From NCBI GenBank assembly GCA_001602955.1, contig LVAC01000012.1, positions 1 to 64,000 of the forward strand: a DNA stretch of 64,000 nucleotides. Direction: 5' to 3'. The translations under genes and the position numbers were made by a program. Below the pieces are notes generated by a model, which was not told where the DNA came from, did not search any database, and was given only the letters and a program-made list of their open reading frames with translations. Below are positions 8,117-17,582 of this stretch, in pieces (within the stretch, counting starts at the first letter, position 1; each line of letters opens with the position of its first letter). Source of the DNA: Sulfurospirillum sp001602955 (GTDB taxonomy: Bacteria; Campylobacterota; Campylobacteria; Campylobacterales; Sulfurospirillaceae).

Positions 8117-8138
8117 AAGTGGCTAGGGATAGCCACTT
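8117..8138 (+). terminator. Hairpin between convergent genes
   Basis: AAGTGGCTA, loop GGGA, TAGCCACTT: a perfect 9-bp stem six bases after the phosphodiesterase stop. The flank is AT-rich but lacks a long T run, so a bidirectional terminator is likely but its strength is uncertain. Confidence 0.7.
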
Positions 8139-8152
8139 AATTGTCTTAAAAA

Positions 8153-8644
8153 TTAAGAAATAATAAACTTTGCATTGAGTTTTCGTAACATTTCAAATGT
8201 GGATTCGTATTTGACTCCGAAATAATCGCAAACATTTGGTATTTTGATTTTTCTAGCTTGTGGAGAAGATTTTTCATGACTGACAAGTATGGCTTCAAGT
8301 GTTTTTGCTTTTGCTATAATCCATGGATCTGCAACATCTAAAAATGTAGAGACTGCATCAGAAGTATAGCCAGCTGAAACGACATAATTTGAGATTTTAA
8401 TGAACTCTTTTTGTGTTTCTTGATCATCAATTGGTAGAAAAAAGCCACTCTCTTCTCTATCTTTAATCCAATCTGATAACTCATCACCCCATGTACTAAG
8501 TTCATCAAAAACATTTTTTGTACTAATGATTGTTTGTAGCTCAATTTGACGATCTAAAAAATCCCAAAAAGCAGGGCAAAAATCCATTCCATAATATCTA
8601 TTTTTTGCTTCTATAAAAATATTTGAATCTAATAAGTACAACAT
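8153..8644 (-). CDS. PIN-like DUF4411 protein, putative toxin
   Basis: Small PIN-fold protein of the DUF4411 type, 163 residues. It starts YLLDSNIFIEAKNRYYGMDF, with Asp6 placed as in PIN nucleases, and further acids lie in FDELS, DAVSTFLDVADPW and ILVSHEKS. The probable activity is RNA cleavage. It overlaps the XRE/ImmA gene by one base (TAATG), the usual layout for this toxin-antitoxin-like pair. Both genes are markedly richer in A+T than their neighbours, suggesting transfer. Confidence 0.8.
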   Translation of the reverse strand: MLYLLDSNIFIEAKNRYYGMDFCPAFWDFLDRQIELQTIISTKNVFDELSTWGDELSDWIKDREESGFFLPIDDQETQKEFIKISNYVVSAGYTSDAVSTFLDVADPWIIAKAKTLEAILVSHEKSSPQARKIKIPNVCDYFGVKYESTFEMLRKLNAKFIIS

Positions 8645-9801
8645 TATAGAATACTTAATTCTTTAGCAAATTTGTTAATACTTGCAGCACTTGTATTTAA
8701 AAGAGTTGCTGCTTCTTTATAAAGTGTCTTTCCCTCTAATGTAGAAATAATCAATGCGTAAGAAAAATTTGTACCATTTTTACTTCTAAGTGTTTTGTAA
8801 AAATCTCCTCCTGGAGTTTTTTTGATATGTTCTTGTACTGCTATAAATTTTTCTTTTTCTACTTCCAAATAAAATTTATAAGTATCAAAGTTGATGTAGT
8901 TAAGTGTGTATAATCTGTTAAGAATAACTTGAGTGCTTACAGAAAAAATTTTTGCTAAAGAGCTATAGTGTTCTTCTAACTCACTATCAGGATCCCATAA
9001 TTTTGCCAATAATGCTTGAGGTACTAACAGATTAGCCGTAATTTCATTACAAAATAGTTCTACACGATTATTAATATGTTGAAAATCAAGTAAAGAAATG
9101 CCACTTTCACCTATCCACAGATGAACTAGTTCATGGAGTAAAGTAAAGATTTGTCCGGCGAGAGAGTCATTGGTGTTAATAAAAATAAGAGGAGCGTATT
9201 TGTCATAAATAGCAAATCCTCTAAATTCGTCAATATTTAAGCTTTTGTGAGTATTGCTACCAACAATACCACTTCTCATAACTAAAATATCAAGTTTTTC
9301 AACTTCTTCAATAAGAAGAGCTAAAAATTTTTTCTTAGGTAAAGACCTTGCAATAAAGTGCTCTAAATTGAGAATTTGAAAAATATCTTTAGCAATAAGT
9401 TCTTTAGAATCATTAATTGTAAATTTTTGTAAAAAGGATTTTGGTTCTTTATCGTTTTCTAAAATATAATCCTTATACCATTTTTGTTTGAGTGTTATGC
9501 TATGAAGTTGTGTTTTGAATTCAGGGCTAAACTCAGATACAGTTTCATTATTAAAAGTTCTTAAATCTGGAATAGCTAATTCTTCTTTTGGTGGAGTTTG
9601 TAAAAATAAATATCCAAAAGGAATTTGAAATATTTTAGCAAGTTTTTGGGCTTGCAAAAAAGTAGGTTTTAAAGCACCTTGCTCCCACGCTTGTATTTTT
9701 TCAGCTTTAATTTTTAATGTTTTGGCTAAAGATTCAAGAGACACATTTGCTCTTTGCCTTGCCCAAACAAGTATAGTAGGTGCTATTAAAGCTTCACTCA
9801 T
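8644..9801 (-). CDS. XRE-family regulator with ImmA/IrrE metallopeptidase domain
   Basis: A 385-residue protein with an N-terminal XRE helix-turn-helix near residues 10-65 (ANVSLESLAKTLKIKAEKIQ) and an ImmA/IrrE-type zinc peptidase domain marked by LLHELVHLW near residue 222. Such proteins cleave or bind repressors, and are often found as the upstream partner of DUF4411 PIN proteins, where they act as the likely antitoxin and autoregulator. It is translationally coupled to the PIN gene. Low GC supports an accessory origin. Confidence 0.85.
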   Translation of the reverse strand: MSEALIAPTILVWARQRANVSLESLAKTLKIKAEKIQAWEQGALKPTFLQAQKLAKIFQIPFGYLFLQTPPKEELAIPDLRTFNNETVSEFSPEFKTQLHSITLKQKWYKDYILENDKEPKSFLQKFTINDSKELIAKDIFQILNLEHFIARSLPKKKFLALLIEEVEKLDILVMRSGIVGSNTHKSLNIDEFRGFAIYDKYAPLIFINTNDSLAGQIFTLLHELVHLWIGESGISLLDFQHINNRVELFCNEITANLLVPQALLAKLWDPDSELEEHYSSLAKIFSVSTQVILNRLYTLNYINFDTYKFYLEVEKEKFIAVQEHIKKTPGGDFYKTLRSKNGTNFSYALIISTLEGKTLYKEAATLLNTSAASINKFAKELSIL

Positions 9802-9973
9802 AATTTTCTCTTTATCCTTTTATAATTTTATCTTCAAGTATAACAAAATAGAGTATTTTTTCTTATAAATTTATTTTTTATACAAGCTAATATCGGCTTA
9901 ATTAAACTTCCGCTCCACAAATATTCCACACACGCCCTCTATACTTCTTTTATAACTTTACAAGGAGTACGTG

Positions 9974-10360
9974 ATGAAGAAGATTTTAGGGATGTTTTTA
10001 GCGGTGGCGTTGAGCCTTAGTGCGGCTTTTGCGGCAGATGCTTTGTCTAAAAAGGGCATGGCAGGTCCATTGGAAGTGGAGTACAGCAGTGAGAAGCCAC
10101 TCTCTCAGGGTATGAACATGATCAACATCAAAGTCAAAGAGAACGGCAAAGAGATCAAAGATGCGAAAGTAAGTGTGACCGCTTCGATGCCAGCAATGCC
10201 AGGCATGCCAGCGATGGAGCAGAGTTCTGAGGCGATGTTTGTAAACGGTGCGTATATGGCGCATGTGGTCTTTTCGATGAATGGAACATGGCAGATTAAC
10301 ATCGTCATCGAAACCGTTGATGGCAAAAAACAACGCTTAAAATCAAGCGTTAACCTCTAA
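9974..10360 (+). CDS. FixH/YtkA-like periplasmic protein, first gene of cus operon
   Basis: Exported protein of 128 residues with a signal peptide (MKKILGMFLAVALSLSAAFA) and a small beta-sandwich resembling the FixH/YtkA-like domain. The middle carries a Met-rich stretch, MPAMPGMPAMEQ near residues 74-85, that could bind Cu(I) or Ag(I). The ATG at 9974 is chosen over a GTG three bases earlier because AAGGAG lies six bases before it. The stop overlaps the TolC-like gene start (TAATG). A periplasmic metal chaperone or sensor for the efflux pump is a reasonable inference. Confidence 0.75.
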   Translation: MKKILGMFLAVALSLSAAFAADALSKKGMAGPLEVEYSSEKPLSQGMNMINIKVKENGKEIKDAKVSVTASMPAMPGMPAMEQSSEAMFVNGAYMAHVVFSMNGTWQINIVIETVDGKKQRLKSSVNL

Positions 10361-11544
10361 TGAAACGCGTTCTTATAGCAGTCGTAGCCCTTGCGGGCTA
10401 CGCTTTGGCGCAAAGCGAGTTGACCTCTTTAGCGTATGAGCATAACTATGAGCTAAAGGCACTTGAGGCTGAGGTGCAAGCACTTGAAAAAGAGGTTGAT
10501 ATAAGCAAGATTTGGGGAAACCCTATGCTCTCTCTTGGGGTCAACGACATCTTTTTAAATGAACCTCTTACGCGAAATAAAGAGATGCAAAACGAGGCGA
10601 TCTCTCTTTCTCAAACAATTCCAACGGGTGGAAAACTGGACATCAAAGCGTCGATTGCCTTGCAAGATGTGGCGATTAAAAAGCTGGAGCTTAAAACCAA
10701 AAAACTCGAAATGCAACAAGAGATCGGTGTGTTGGAGCAAAGTTACATTCGCATCAACCAAGACCTTGCTTTAGTCGCTAAGTATGAGAAAATTTTGGAA
10801 GACCTCAAAAACGCCCACCTTGCGTATAACACTACCGCCACGCATTATGTCGATACGCTGAACAACACAATTTTGCAAAAAAATCTTGCCATTGAGAAAA
10901 AGAGCTTGCTTCGTGACAAGGCGTCCATAGAGCGAAAGTTGGAGAGCATCATCGTCGCACCCGTGCCCAAGATGAGCGGAGATGAGGGCTTATTGTCTTA
11001 TACATTAAGCGATGAAGAGAAACTTTTGGAAAAGACACCAAAGCTTCAGATACAGACGTTGCAAAGTGCGAAAGAACTGCTCAATTTGCGCTATGAAAAA
11101 GCAAATAAAACGCCTGATGTTACGGTAACACTAGGCTATAACCGACGCGAAAGCAGAGATGACTACGCGTTTATCGGTGTTTCGATACCGCTTCCGATTT
11201 ACGGCAAAGAGAACGCTTCCATTCAAAAAGCCACACTGACGCATTCGGCTTCGGAGCAAAGTGTGCTTAACACACACAAACAGCTGCTTTTTGAGCTGAA
11301 AGACGAGCTTTTAAACAAAGAACTTCAGTACGACAAACTCTCGCTTGCGAAAGAGGTGTTGCATGAAAATGAGAAGATGTACGAAGTGCTTCAAAGCACC
11401 GCACTGTCTCAAAATGACGCCCTTTTGAGCCTTTTAAATGTGTTAACCCAGATGCTTGAAGCGCAAAAACAGATCAACGCTTACCGTTTTGCGTATAACG
11501 AGTCTGTCATCAAAATTTACACGCTTTTAGGAGAGCCGCTATGA
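10360..11544 (+). CDS. TolC-family outer-membrane factor (CusC-like)
   Basis: Outer-membrane efflux protein of 394 residues, with a signal peptide (VLIAVVALAGYALA) and two long alpha-helical TolC repeats. It would form the outer-membrane tunnel for the heavy-metal RND pump. It is shorter than enterobacterial CusC but typical for Campylobacterota cation efflux outer-membrane proteins. Start and stop overlap both neighbours, so the operon is tightly coupled. Confidence 0.88.
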   Translation: MKRVLIAVVALAGYALAQSELTSLAYEHNYELKALEAEVQALEKEVDISKIWGNPMLSLGVNDIFLNEPLTRNKEMQNEAISLSQTIPTGGKLDIKASIALQDVAIKKLELKTKKLEMQQEIGVLEQSYIRINQDLALVAKYEKILEDLKNAHLAYNTTATHYVDTLNNTILQKNLAIEKKSLLRDKASIERKLESIIVAPVPKMSGDEGLLSYTLSDEEKLLEKTPKLQIQTLQSAKELLNLRYEKANKTPDVTVTLGYNRRESRDDYAFIGVSIPLPIYGKENASIQKATLTHSASEQSVLNTHKQLLFELKDELLNKELQYDKLSLAKEVLHENEKMYEVLQSTALSQNDALLSLLNVLTQMLEAQKQINAYRFAYNESVIKIYTLLGEPL

Positions 11545-12527
11545 AATTAACCACCCTTTTTTTAACCGCACTGTTGTGTTTAAGCGCGCCACTAAGCGCC
11601 AAGCAGGCTTTCAATGTCAAAACCGTCGAAGTGAAAAAAGTCCTTGAAGGCTCCGCGAAAGAGTTTTACGGCTACACCAAAGCCAATGAAGAGAGTGTGA
11701 AAGAGATCGCGCTTCGTTATGACGCGTTTATCGAGCAACTTTATGTGAACAAAAATTTCTTACATGTAAAAAAAGGCGAACCGCTTGCGAAGCTCTATTC
11801 GCAGGAGATTTACACCGCGGAGTTGGAGCTTGTAAACGCTGGACGCATCAAAAGCGAGAGCATGGTACAAAGCATCGCGCAAAAGCTTAAGCTCTTAGGG
11901 GTCGATGAAAAAACCATCTCGAAGATTATGGCAGATAAAAATGTGCCTGAGTCCATCACCATCACTTCGCCTTATAGCGGCATCGTCACCCAAAAAGCCA
12001 TCAATCAAGGTGCGTTCGTTCCCAAAGGCGCTAAACTCTACGAGATCAGCGACTATACGAACCTATGGCTCATCGTCAAAGTCTATGAAAAAGACCTAGA
12101 ATTTGTCAAACGTGCGCAAAATGCGGACATCTTCTTTGACATGAGCTCCAAGCCTTACAAAGCCAAAATCGATTTTATCTACCCTAAGGTTGATCCGCAA
12201 ACCAAAAGCGTGGATGTGCGTTTGGTCATTGACAATAAAGAGCTTGAAATCTACGAAAACGCATTTGCTAAAGCGCGTTTTGGAACCGCTAAGCGCGAGT
12301 ATCTAGCACTTCCAAAAAGTGCGGTGATGACCAAAGGGGCTAAGACGAGCGTGTTTGTCAAAGGCGAATTTGAAGGCGAGTATGAACCCAGAGAGATCGA
12401 AGCCAAACGTCTTAACAACGACACTTTTGAGATTCTCTCAGGACTCAAAGAGGGCGATGTGGTGGTTGCCAATGCGCTTTTCATGTTTGATGCCGACGCG
12501 CAAAATAACGGTGGAGCAATGCAATGA
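11541..12527 (+). CDS. cusB: Periplasmic adaptor of heavy-metal RND pump (CusB-like)
   Basis: HlyD/RND adaptor of 328 residues with an N-terminal signal peptide. Family blocks seen are the barrel-sandwich strand IEQLYVNKNFLHVKKGEPLAKLYS near residues 62-85, a short helical hairpin, and ITSPYSGIVTQKAINQGAFV near residues 140-160. It links the inner-membrane pump to the TolC-like tunnel and in the Cus family hands on Cu(I) or Ag(I). It overlaps both neighbours by four bases. A TTACATGTAA palindrome encodes part of the FLHVKKGE stretch. Confidence 0.9.
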   Translation: MKLTTLFLTALLCLSAPLSAKQAFNVKTVEVKKVLEGSAKEFYGYTKANEESVKEIALRYDAFIEQLYVNKNFLHVKKGEPLAKLYSQEIYTAELELVNAGRIKSESMVQSIAQKLKLLGVDEKTISKIMADKNVPESITITSPYSGIVTQKAINQGAFVPKGAKLYEISDYTNLWLIVKVYEKDLEFVKRAQNADIFFDMSSKPYKAKIDFIYPKVDPQTKSVDVRLVIDNKELEIYENAFAKARFGTAKREYLALPKSAVMTKGAKTSVFVKGEFEGEYEPREIEAKRLNNDTFEILSGLKEGDVVVANALFMFDADAQNNGGAMQ

Positions 12528-15500
12528 TAGAGTCTATCATTGAAAAAAGCGTCAAAAACAAAGCGCTTTTACTGATCGCTTTGCTGATCGCCGCATTTGT
12601 GTCGTTTTGGGCGATCAAACAAACCCCTCTTGATGCTCTGCCAGACCTCACACCACCGCAAGTCATCGTCAATGTCAAGTATTTGGGGCAATCACCCAAA
12701 ATCATTGAAGACCAGATCATTTATGAGCTGACCAATGCTCTTTTGGCGACTGCCAAAACCAAAACGGTGCGCGCCTTTACCTCGTATGAAAATGCCATCG
12801 TTTACATCATCTTTGAAGAGGGAACCGACCTTTATTGGGCGCGCGATAGGGTCAATGAAGTCATCCAAAATGTCTCTAAAAATGCTCCTAAAAATGCGAC
12901 CATCAAGCTAGGTCCTGACGCGACGGGCATTGGGTGGGCTTTTGAGTATGCGCTTACGTCTAAAAACAGAAGTCTAGATGATCTACGAAGCATTCAAGAC
13001 TACCTTTACCGTTACGCACTTTTGGGTGTTGAGGGCGTGAGTGAAGTGGCGAGCGTGGGTGGATATGTCAAAGACTATGAAGTCACGCTCCATCAAGAAG
13101 CGCTCTACAAATATGACCTAAGCATCGACGATCTGATGAATGCACTGTCCAAAAACAACAACGATTTGGGTGGGCGCGTGGTGCTTGAAAACGGTTTTGA
13201 GCAGATCATCCAAGCCAGAGGTTTTGCGCGCTCATTGGACGAGATAGCAGGCATTACGATCAAAACGGTGAATGGCATTCCGCTCAAAATCTCCGACATC
13301 GCCGATGTGCGTGTGGTTCCAACTTATCGAAGCGGCATGGCAGAACTCAACGGCGAGGGTGAAGTGGTCGGCGGTGTCGTCGTCGTGCGTTACAAAGAGA
13401 ACGCGTACAAGGTCATTCAAGCGGTCAAAGAGAAGCTGGCATCGCTACATGTAAACGATGTGGAAGTGGTCACGACGTACGACAGGAGCGATCTCATCAC
13501 CAAAGCGATCAACAACCTCAAACGTGCCCTTTTGGAAGAGAGCATCGTGGTTTTGGCGGTGGTGATGCTTTTCTTGCTGCACTTTAGAAGTGCCTTGGTT
13601 GTTATCATCGTTTTGCCACTCACCATTGCTTTGACGTTTTTGTGTATGAAGCTCTTTGGGTTGGAGTCGAACATTATGAGTTTGGGCGGCATTGCCATAG
13701 CCATTGGTGCGATGGTCGATGCGTGCATCGTGATGATCGAAAACGTGCATAAAAAGCTCTCGCACGGCGAGATCAACGATGAGGCGGAGCGTAAGGCGCT
13801 CATTATCGCTTCGTCGAAGCAAGTGGGTCGCCCGATCTTTTTTGCGCTTTTACTTATCGTGGTCAGTTTCTTGCCCATCTTTGCGCTCAGTGGTCAAGAA
13901 GGAGCGCTTTTTAAACCGTTGGCGTACACGAAAACCTTTGCGATGCTCATCGGTGCGGTGCTTTCCATCACGCTGGTTCCGCTTTTGATGATCTATTTTG
14001 TCAAAGGAAAAATCCTTGAAGAGCACAAAAATCCGCTCAACCGTCTGTTTATTTGGCTGTACGCGCCGCTTTTAAAACTGCACATGCGCTTTTGGTACGT
14101 GGCGATGGTGGCGTTTGTTGGCTTTTTGGTGCTAGGGTATCAAACTTTTACCAAACAGCGTTGGGAGTTTATGCCTCCACTCAACGAGCAGACATTTATG
14201 TACATGCCTGTCACGCCGTTTGGCATCAGTGTTGAGCTTGCCAAAGAGTACGCACAGCAAAGCAATGAGATCATCAAAAGTTTTCCTGAAGTACTGAGTA
14301 CCTTTGCTAAAGCAGGGCGCGCGGAGAGTGCGACAGACCCTGCTCCGCTTTCGATGATCGAGACAATCATACAGCTTAAACCCAAAGAGCAGTGGAGGGC
14401 GGGTATGACGTACGAAAAGCTGCGAGACGAGATGAATGAGGCGTTACAACTGCGAGGGTTGACGAACTCATGGACGTACCCGATCCGCGGGCGCATCGAC
14501 ATGCTCATTACAGGTATTCGCACACCGCTTGGCATCAAACTTTACGGCGACAATGACCAAGCGTTGGAAGACAATGCGAACAAGATCGCCAGTGTGTTGG
14601 CAAACTATGCGGGGACAAAAAGCGTTTTTGCCGACAAAGCCAACAGTGGTTACTACTTGAATTTAACGCTGAAACCTGAAAACATTGCCGCGTACGGGCT
14701 CACGAAAGAGGAAATTCTAAATTTTGTCGACAACGCCATCGGCGGTTCCAAAGTGAGCACGTTTTACCAAGGCATTGAGCGTTATGCGATCACGCTAAGA
14801 CTGGAAGAGCAGAGCCGTAAAGACCTGAGTGTCATCAGTGAACTTCCTATCAAAACAGCGTATGGTTTCCAACGCTTAGGGCATTTTGTAGAGCTTAGTT
14901 ACGACGTGGGGGCGAGTGAGCTCAAGTCTGAAATGGGCAAAAAAGTCAACTATATCTACATCACGCTTCAAGAAGGTTTTTCGTCGAAAACGTACAAAGA
15001 AGAGGCGAGTAAAATCCTCAAAGAGAGCGTGGAGCTTCCAACAGGTTTTTACATCGGTTGGGCAGGCGAGAGCGAATACCTAGAGAGTGCCATGGAGCGC
15101 TTGCAGTTCATTCTGCCTTTGACGCTTCTCATCACGTTTATGCTCATCTACTTAGGGCTTGGCTCGTTTAAAAACGCGCTTTTGGTCTTTTTGACCTTGC
15201 CGCTTGCCGCGGTGGGTGGTTTTTTGTATGTGGACTACCTAAATTTCAACCTCTCCATTGCTGTTATCGTGGGCTTTTTAGCGCTCATTGGTATTGCGGT
15301 GGAGACGGCGATCGTGATGATCATCTACCTTGAAGAAGCGATGTTACATGTAAAAGAAAGAACGGCAAAAAACATTCAAGAAGCCATCTTTGAAGGCGCA
15401 GTTTTAAGGGTGCGCCCCAAACTGATGACCGTTTTCGCCATCCTTGGCGGACTTTTACCCATTATGTGGCTGGATGGTGTTGGAAGCGAAGTCATGCAAC

Positions 15501-15601
15501 GCATCGCCGCCCCGATGATCGGCGGCGTGGTCAGCTCGGCAATACTCACACTTTTGGTGATTCCCGTTTTGTATTATAAGATGCAGAAAATTGAGGAGTG
15601 A
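12524..15601 (+). CDS. cusA: CusA-like Cu(I)/Ag(I) RND efflux pump
   Basis: Heavy-metal RND transporter of 1025 residues with about 12 membrane segments and two large periplasmic loops. The TM4 motif GAMVDACIVMIENVHKK resembles the monovalent-cation CusA group rather than divalent CzcA pumps. Three Met positions that form the metal path in E. coli CusA appear kept: MPPLNEQTFMYMP, SMIETIIQLKP and RIDMLITGIRTPLG. It is the last gene of the operon. An ATGA overlap joins it to cusB. The substrate is inferred from these motifs and the Met-rich first gene. Confidence 0.93.
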   Translation: MIESIIEKSVKNKALLLIALLIAAFVSFWAIKQTPLDALPDLTPPQVIVNVKYLGQSPKIIEDQIIYELTNALLATAKTKTVRAFTSYENAIVYIIFEEGTDLYWARDRVNEVIQNVSKNAPKNATIKLGPDATGIGWAFEYALTSKNRSLDDLRSIQDYLYRYALLGVEGVSEVASVGGYVKDYEVTLHQEALYKYDLSIDDLMNALSKNNNDLGGRVVLENGFEQIIQARGFARSLDEIAGITIKTVNGIPLKISDIADVRVVPTYRSGMAELNGEGEVVGGVVVVRYKENAYKVIQAVKEKLASLHVNDVEVVTTYDRSDLITKAINNLKRALLEESIVVLAVVMLFLLHFRSALVVIIVLPLTIALTFLCMKLFGLESNIMSLGGIAIAIGAMVDACIVMIENVHKKLSHGEINDEAERKALIIASSKQVGRPIFFALLLIVVSFLPIFALSGQEGALFKPLAYTKTFAMLIGAVLSITLVPLLMIYFVKGKILEEHKNPLNRLFIWLYAPLLKLHMRFWYVAMVAFVGFLVLGYQTFTKQRWEFMPPLNEQTFMYMPVTPFGISVELAKEYAQQSNEIIKSFPEVLSTFAKAGRAESATDPAPLSMIETIIQLKPKEQWRAGMTYEKLRDEMNEALQLRGLTNSWTYPIRGRIDMLITGIRTPLGIKLYGDNDQALEDNANKIASVLANYAGTKSVFADKANSGYYLNLTLKPENIAAYGLTKEEILNFVDNAIGGSKVSTFYQGIERYAITLRLEEQSRKDLSVISELPIKTAYGFQRLGHFVELSYDVGASELKSEMGKKVNYIYITLQEGFSSKTYKEEASKILKESVELPTGFYIGWAGESEYLESAMERLQFILPLTLLITFMLIYLGLGSFKNALLVFLTLPLAAVGGFLYVDYLNFNLSIAVIVGFLALIGIAVETAIVMIIYLEEAMLHVKERTAKNIQEAIFEGAVLRVRPKLMTVFAILGGLLPIMWLDGVGSEVMQRIAAPMIGGVVSSAILTLLVIPVLYYKMQKIEE

Positions 15602-15606
15602 AAGGG

Positions 15607-15641
15607 GTTTACATGTAAGGATTTTTCCCTTACATGTAAAC
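15607..15641. repeat. Inverted pair of TTACATGTAA palindromes forming a 14-bp hairpin
   Basis: Left arm 15607-15620 and right arm 15628-15641 are perfect reverse complements over 14 bases around the loop ATTTTTC, six bases after the cusA stop. Each arm contains a complete TTACATGTAA palindrome. No T run follows, so it is not a standard intrinsic terminator, although it could block readthrough or protect the cus mRNA 3' end. Confidence 0.8.
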
Positions 15642-15778
15642 AACTATTTTGTGAAATCTATTTGTATTTTTCGTCTATTTTTTTTGCAGTTTGTATAAAA
15701 TTTTTGTGTTGTTCTCTAATATAAAAAAGATAAATTTTTGCATCTATTTTTTTAATTTTTGCGTCATTATTTGATAAA

Positions 15779-16282
15779 TTACCTCTGTGAAATCCCCACA
15801 AATTGGCTTAAAATTCTTCTCAAGCTTTCCTCTTCGATGGGTTTGTCGTAGGTGGCAATGATCTCTCTGGGGGCTACGATGGCGCCGAGTTTGGAAAATT
15901 GCGTGCGCATCGCGTTGCACACGTCGTTACCGCCGCTTCCCGAATGTGTGGCGAGTTGAACGTATTTGAGCGCAAAGAGTTCGCGAAAACTCTCGCCGCT
16001 TCTAGAGAGCCATGCGACGATGTTGGTTAAAACGGGCGGGATGGAGTAGTTGTATTCGGGTGCGACGATGATGTAGCCGGTCGCTTTTTTCATTGTCTCG
16101 GATAGGGTAAGGACGGCACTTGGAATCCCCTGTGCGGCTTCTTTGTCGGTGTCGTACATCGTCACGTTCAAATCGACCACGTTAATGATCTCGCTTTTGA
16201 GGTGCATCGTTTCTAGCGTTTGTCGGATTTTGCGTGCTAAGTTCATATTTTCATTTAAACTTGCGACTAAAATGGTATACAT
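15779..16282 (-). CDS. NADPH-dependent FMN reductase family protein
   Basis: Flavodoxin-fold oxidoreductase of 167 residues. The FMN phosphate loop is ILVASLNENMNLARKI near residues 4-19, and GYIIVAPEYNYSIPPVL near residues 71-87 is the hallmark of NAD(P)H-dependent FMN/quinone reductases. ATG 16282 has AAGGA six bases upstream; the longer start at 16288 would use TTG. It appears to be a single-gene transcript. Its physiological substrate cannot be told from sequence. Confidence 0.85.
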   Translation of the reverse strand: MYTILVASLNENMNLARKIRQTLETMHLKSEIINVVDLNVTMYDTDKEAAQGIPSAVLTLSETMKKATGYIIVAPEYNYSIPPVLTNIVAWLSRSGESFRELFALKYVQLATHSGSGGNDVCNAMRTQFSKLGAIVAPREIIATYDKPIEEESLRRILSQFVGISQR

Positions 16283-16381
16283 GTTCAATCCTTCTTCGTA
16301 AAATAGAATACGTACATTGTACTCCCGCTAGGTCATGGCGCAACTAAACTTTGTGCGTAATCGTTTTTTTAAAGGTTTCTT

Positions 16382-16828
16382 TTAGCGGCTTTGCCTTTCA
16401 TTGACGTCTCTTTGACGAAGGATTTCCGCCGTTTGTGTATCGATGACGCTCATACCGATGGGTGCTAACGAGATGATCGCAAGCTTTAAATGTTGGATGG
16501 CAAAAGGAATGCCGATGATCGTAATCGCACACGCAAACGCGGACATGATGTGACCGATAGCCAGCCAAAAACCCGCAAAAATGAACCAAAGTACATTGCC
16601 GATAAGCCCCCACGTTCCGGTTCCGATATCCTCTTTTTGATGGAGCGTTTTACGGCTGATCGCCTCTTTGCCGAAAGGGAAAAAGGTAAACTGAGCGATG
16701 ACGAAGCAGGCTTTCGCCCACGGTATACCCACGATGCTCACAAGTGCGAAAAGTCCGAAAAAACACCATGCCAGTCCCATAAAAACGCCGCCGAATAAAA
16801 ACCAAACGATATTGCCTAAAAGTCGCAT
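16382..16828 (-). CDS. yccF: YccF-family inner-membrane protein
   Basis: Inner-membrane protein of 148 residues with two YccF domains: GNIVWFLFGGVFMGLAWCFFG near residues 5-25 and its repeat GNVLWFIFAGFWLAIGHIM near residues 74-92. Function is unknown. The ATG at 16828 matches the family start; eleven extra codons upstream do not. It stands alone between unrelated genes. Confidence 0.88.
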   Translation of the reverse strand: MRLLGNIVWFLFGGVFMGLAWCFFGLFALVSIVGIPWAKACFVIAQFTFFPFGKEAISRKTLHQKEDIGTGTWGLIGNVLWFIFAGFWLAIGHIMSAFACAITIIGIPFAIQHLKLAIISLAPIGMSVIDTQTAEILRQRDVNERQSR

Positions 16829-16948
16829 AGGATTGCCTTTTGTTTTTGCGTATTGTAGCAAAACTCAAACCTAACATGTCGGTACGTTTTTTAAACGTTT
16901 TTTCGCGTCGATCTGGGGTATAATGCCCTTTTGATTAAAGGATTTTAC

Positions 16949-17578
16949 GTGATTTTCGCAGTTGATTTTTCGATTATGGCGCTTTTCCTTCCCACTTTCT
17001 TTTTCGTCTCGGTCACGCCTGGGATGTGCATGACGCTTGCGATGAGCCTTGGTATGAGCATCGGTCTTAAGCGCACGTTTTACATGATGGCGGGTGAACT
17101 CATCGGCGTGGCGATTGTTGCGCTCTCTTCGGTGATTGGGGTTGCGGCGATCATGATCAACCATCCTGACATCTTTACCGTTTTCAAGTATGCGGGTGGG
17201 CTTTACCTTGGCTATTTGGGCGTGCAACTGTGGCTCAATCGCGGCAAGATGGCGCTCACAGAGATGCACTGTACGCCGAGTATTTCCGCTTTTTCGCTTG
17301 CGACGCAAGGTTTTATCACCGCTATCGCCAACCCCAAAGGCTGGGCGTTTTTCATCGCACTTTTACCGCCGTTTATCAACCAAGCCAAACCTCTCATTCC
17401 ACAAGTGTCGGTGCTTTTAGCGATTATTTTGGTCTTGGAATTTATCTGTTTGATTATCTACGCAAGCGGTGGCTCTACGATGCGCAAATTCTTGCAAAAG
17501 AGCAACAACGTGCGGCTCATGAACCGCGTTGCGGGCACGTTGATGCTCGGTGTGGGCGTTTGGCTAGCGTTTGGTTAA
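16949..17578 (+). CDS. LysE-family amino-acid or metabolite exporter
   Basis: LysE/RhtB translocator of 209 residues with about six membrane segments. The family block FFVSVTPGMCMTLAMSLGMS lies near residues 17-36. GTG 16949 is chosen because TAAAGGA lies six bases before it; the TTG at 16931 has no ribosome site. Close, convergent placement with the acetolactate-synthase-like gene could mean export of branched-chain products, but nothing in the sequence proves that. Confidence 0.87.
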   Translation: MIFAVDFSIMALFLPTFFFVSVTPGMCMTLAMSLGMSIGLKRTFYMMAGELIGVAIVALSSVIGVAAIMINHPDIFTVFKYAGGLYLGYLGVQLWLNRGKMALTEMHCTPSISAFSLATQGFITAIANPKGWAFFIALLPPFINQAKPLIPQVSVLLAIILVLEFICLIIYASGGSTMRKFLQKSNNVRLMNRVAGTLMLGVGVWLAFG

Positions 17579-17582
17579 GTCG

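Noticed and set aside
13417..13878. Antisense open frame of 153 codons in cusA
   Set aside because: Low-complexity Ser/Thr/Lys-rich translation typical of a reversed membrane-protein gene.
15607..15641. Ordinary intrinsic terminator after cusA
   Set aside because: Stem is AT-rich and there is no T run after it, so it is listed as a repeat rather than as a terminator.
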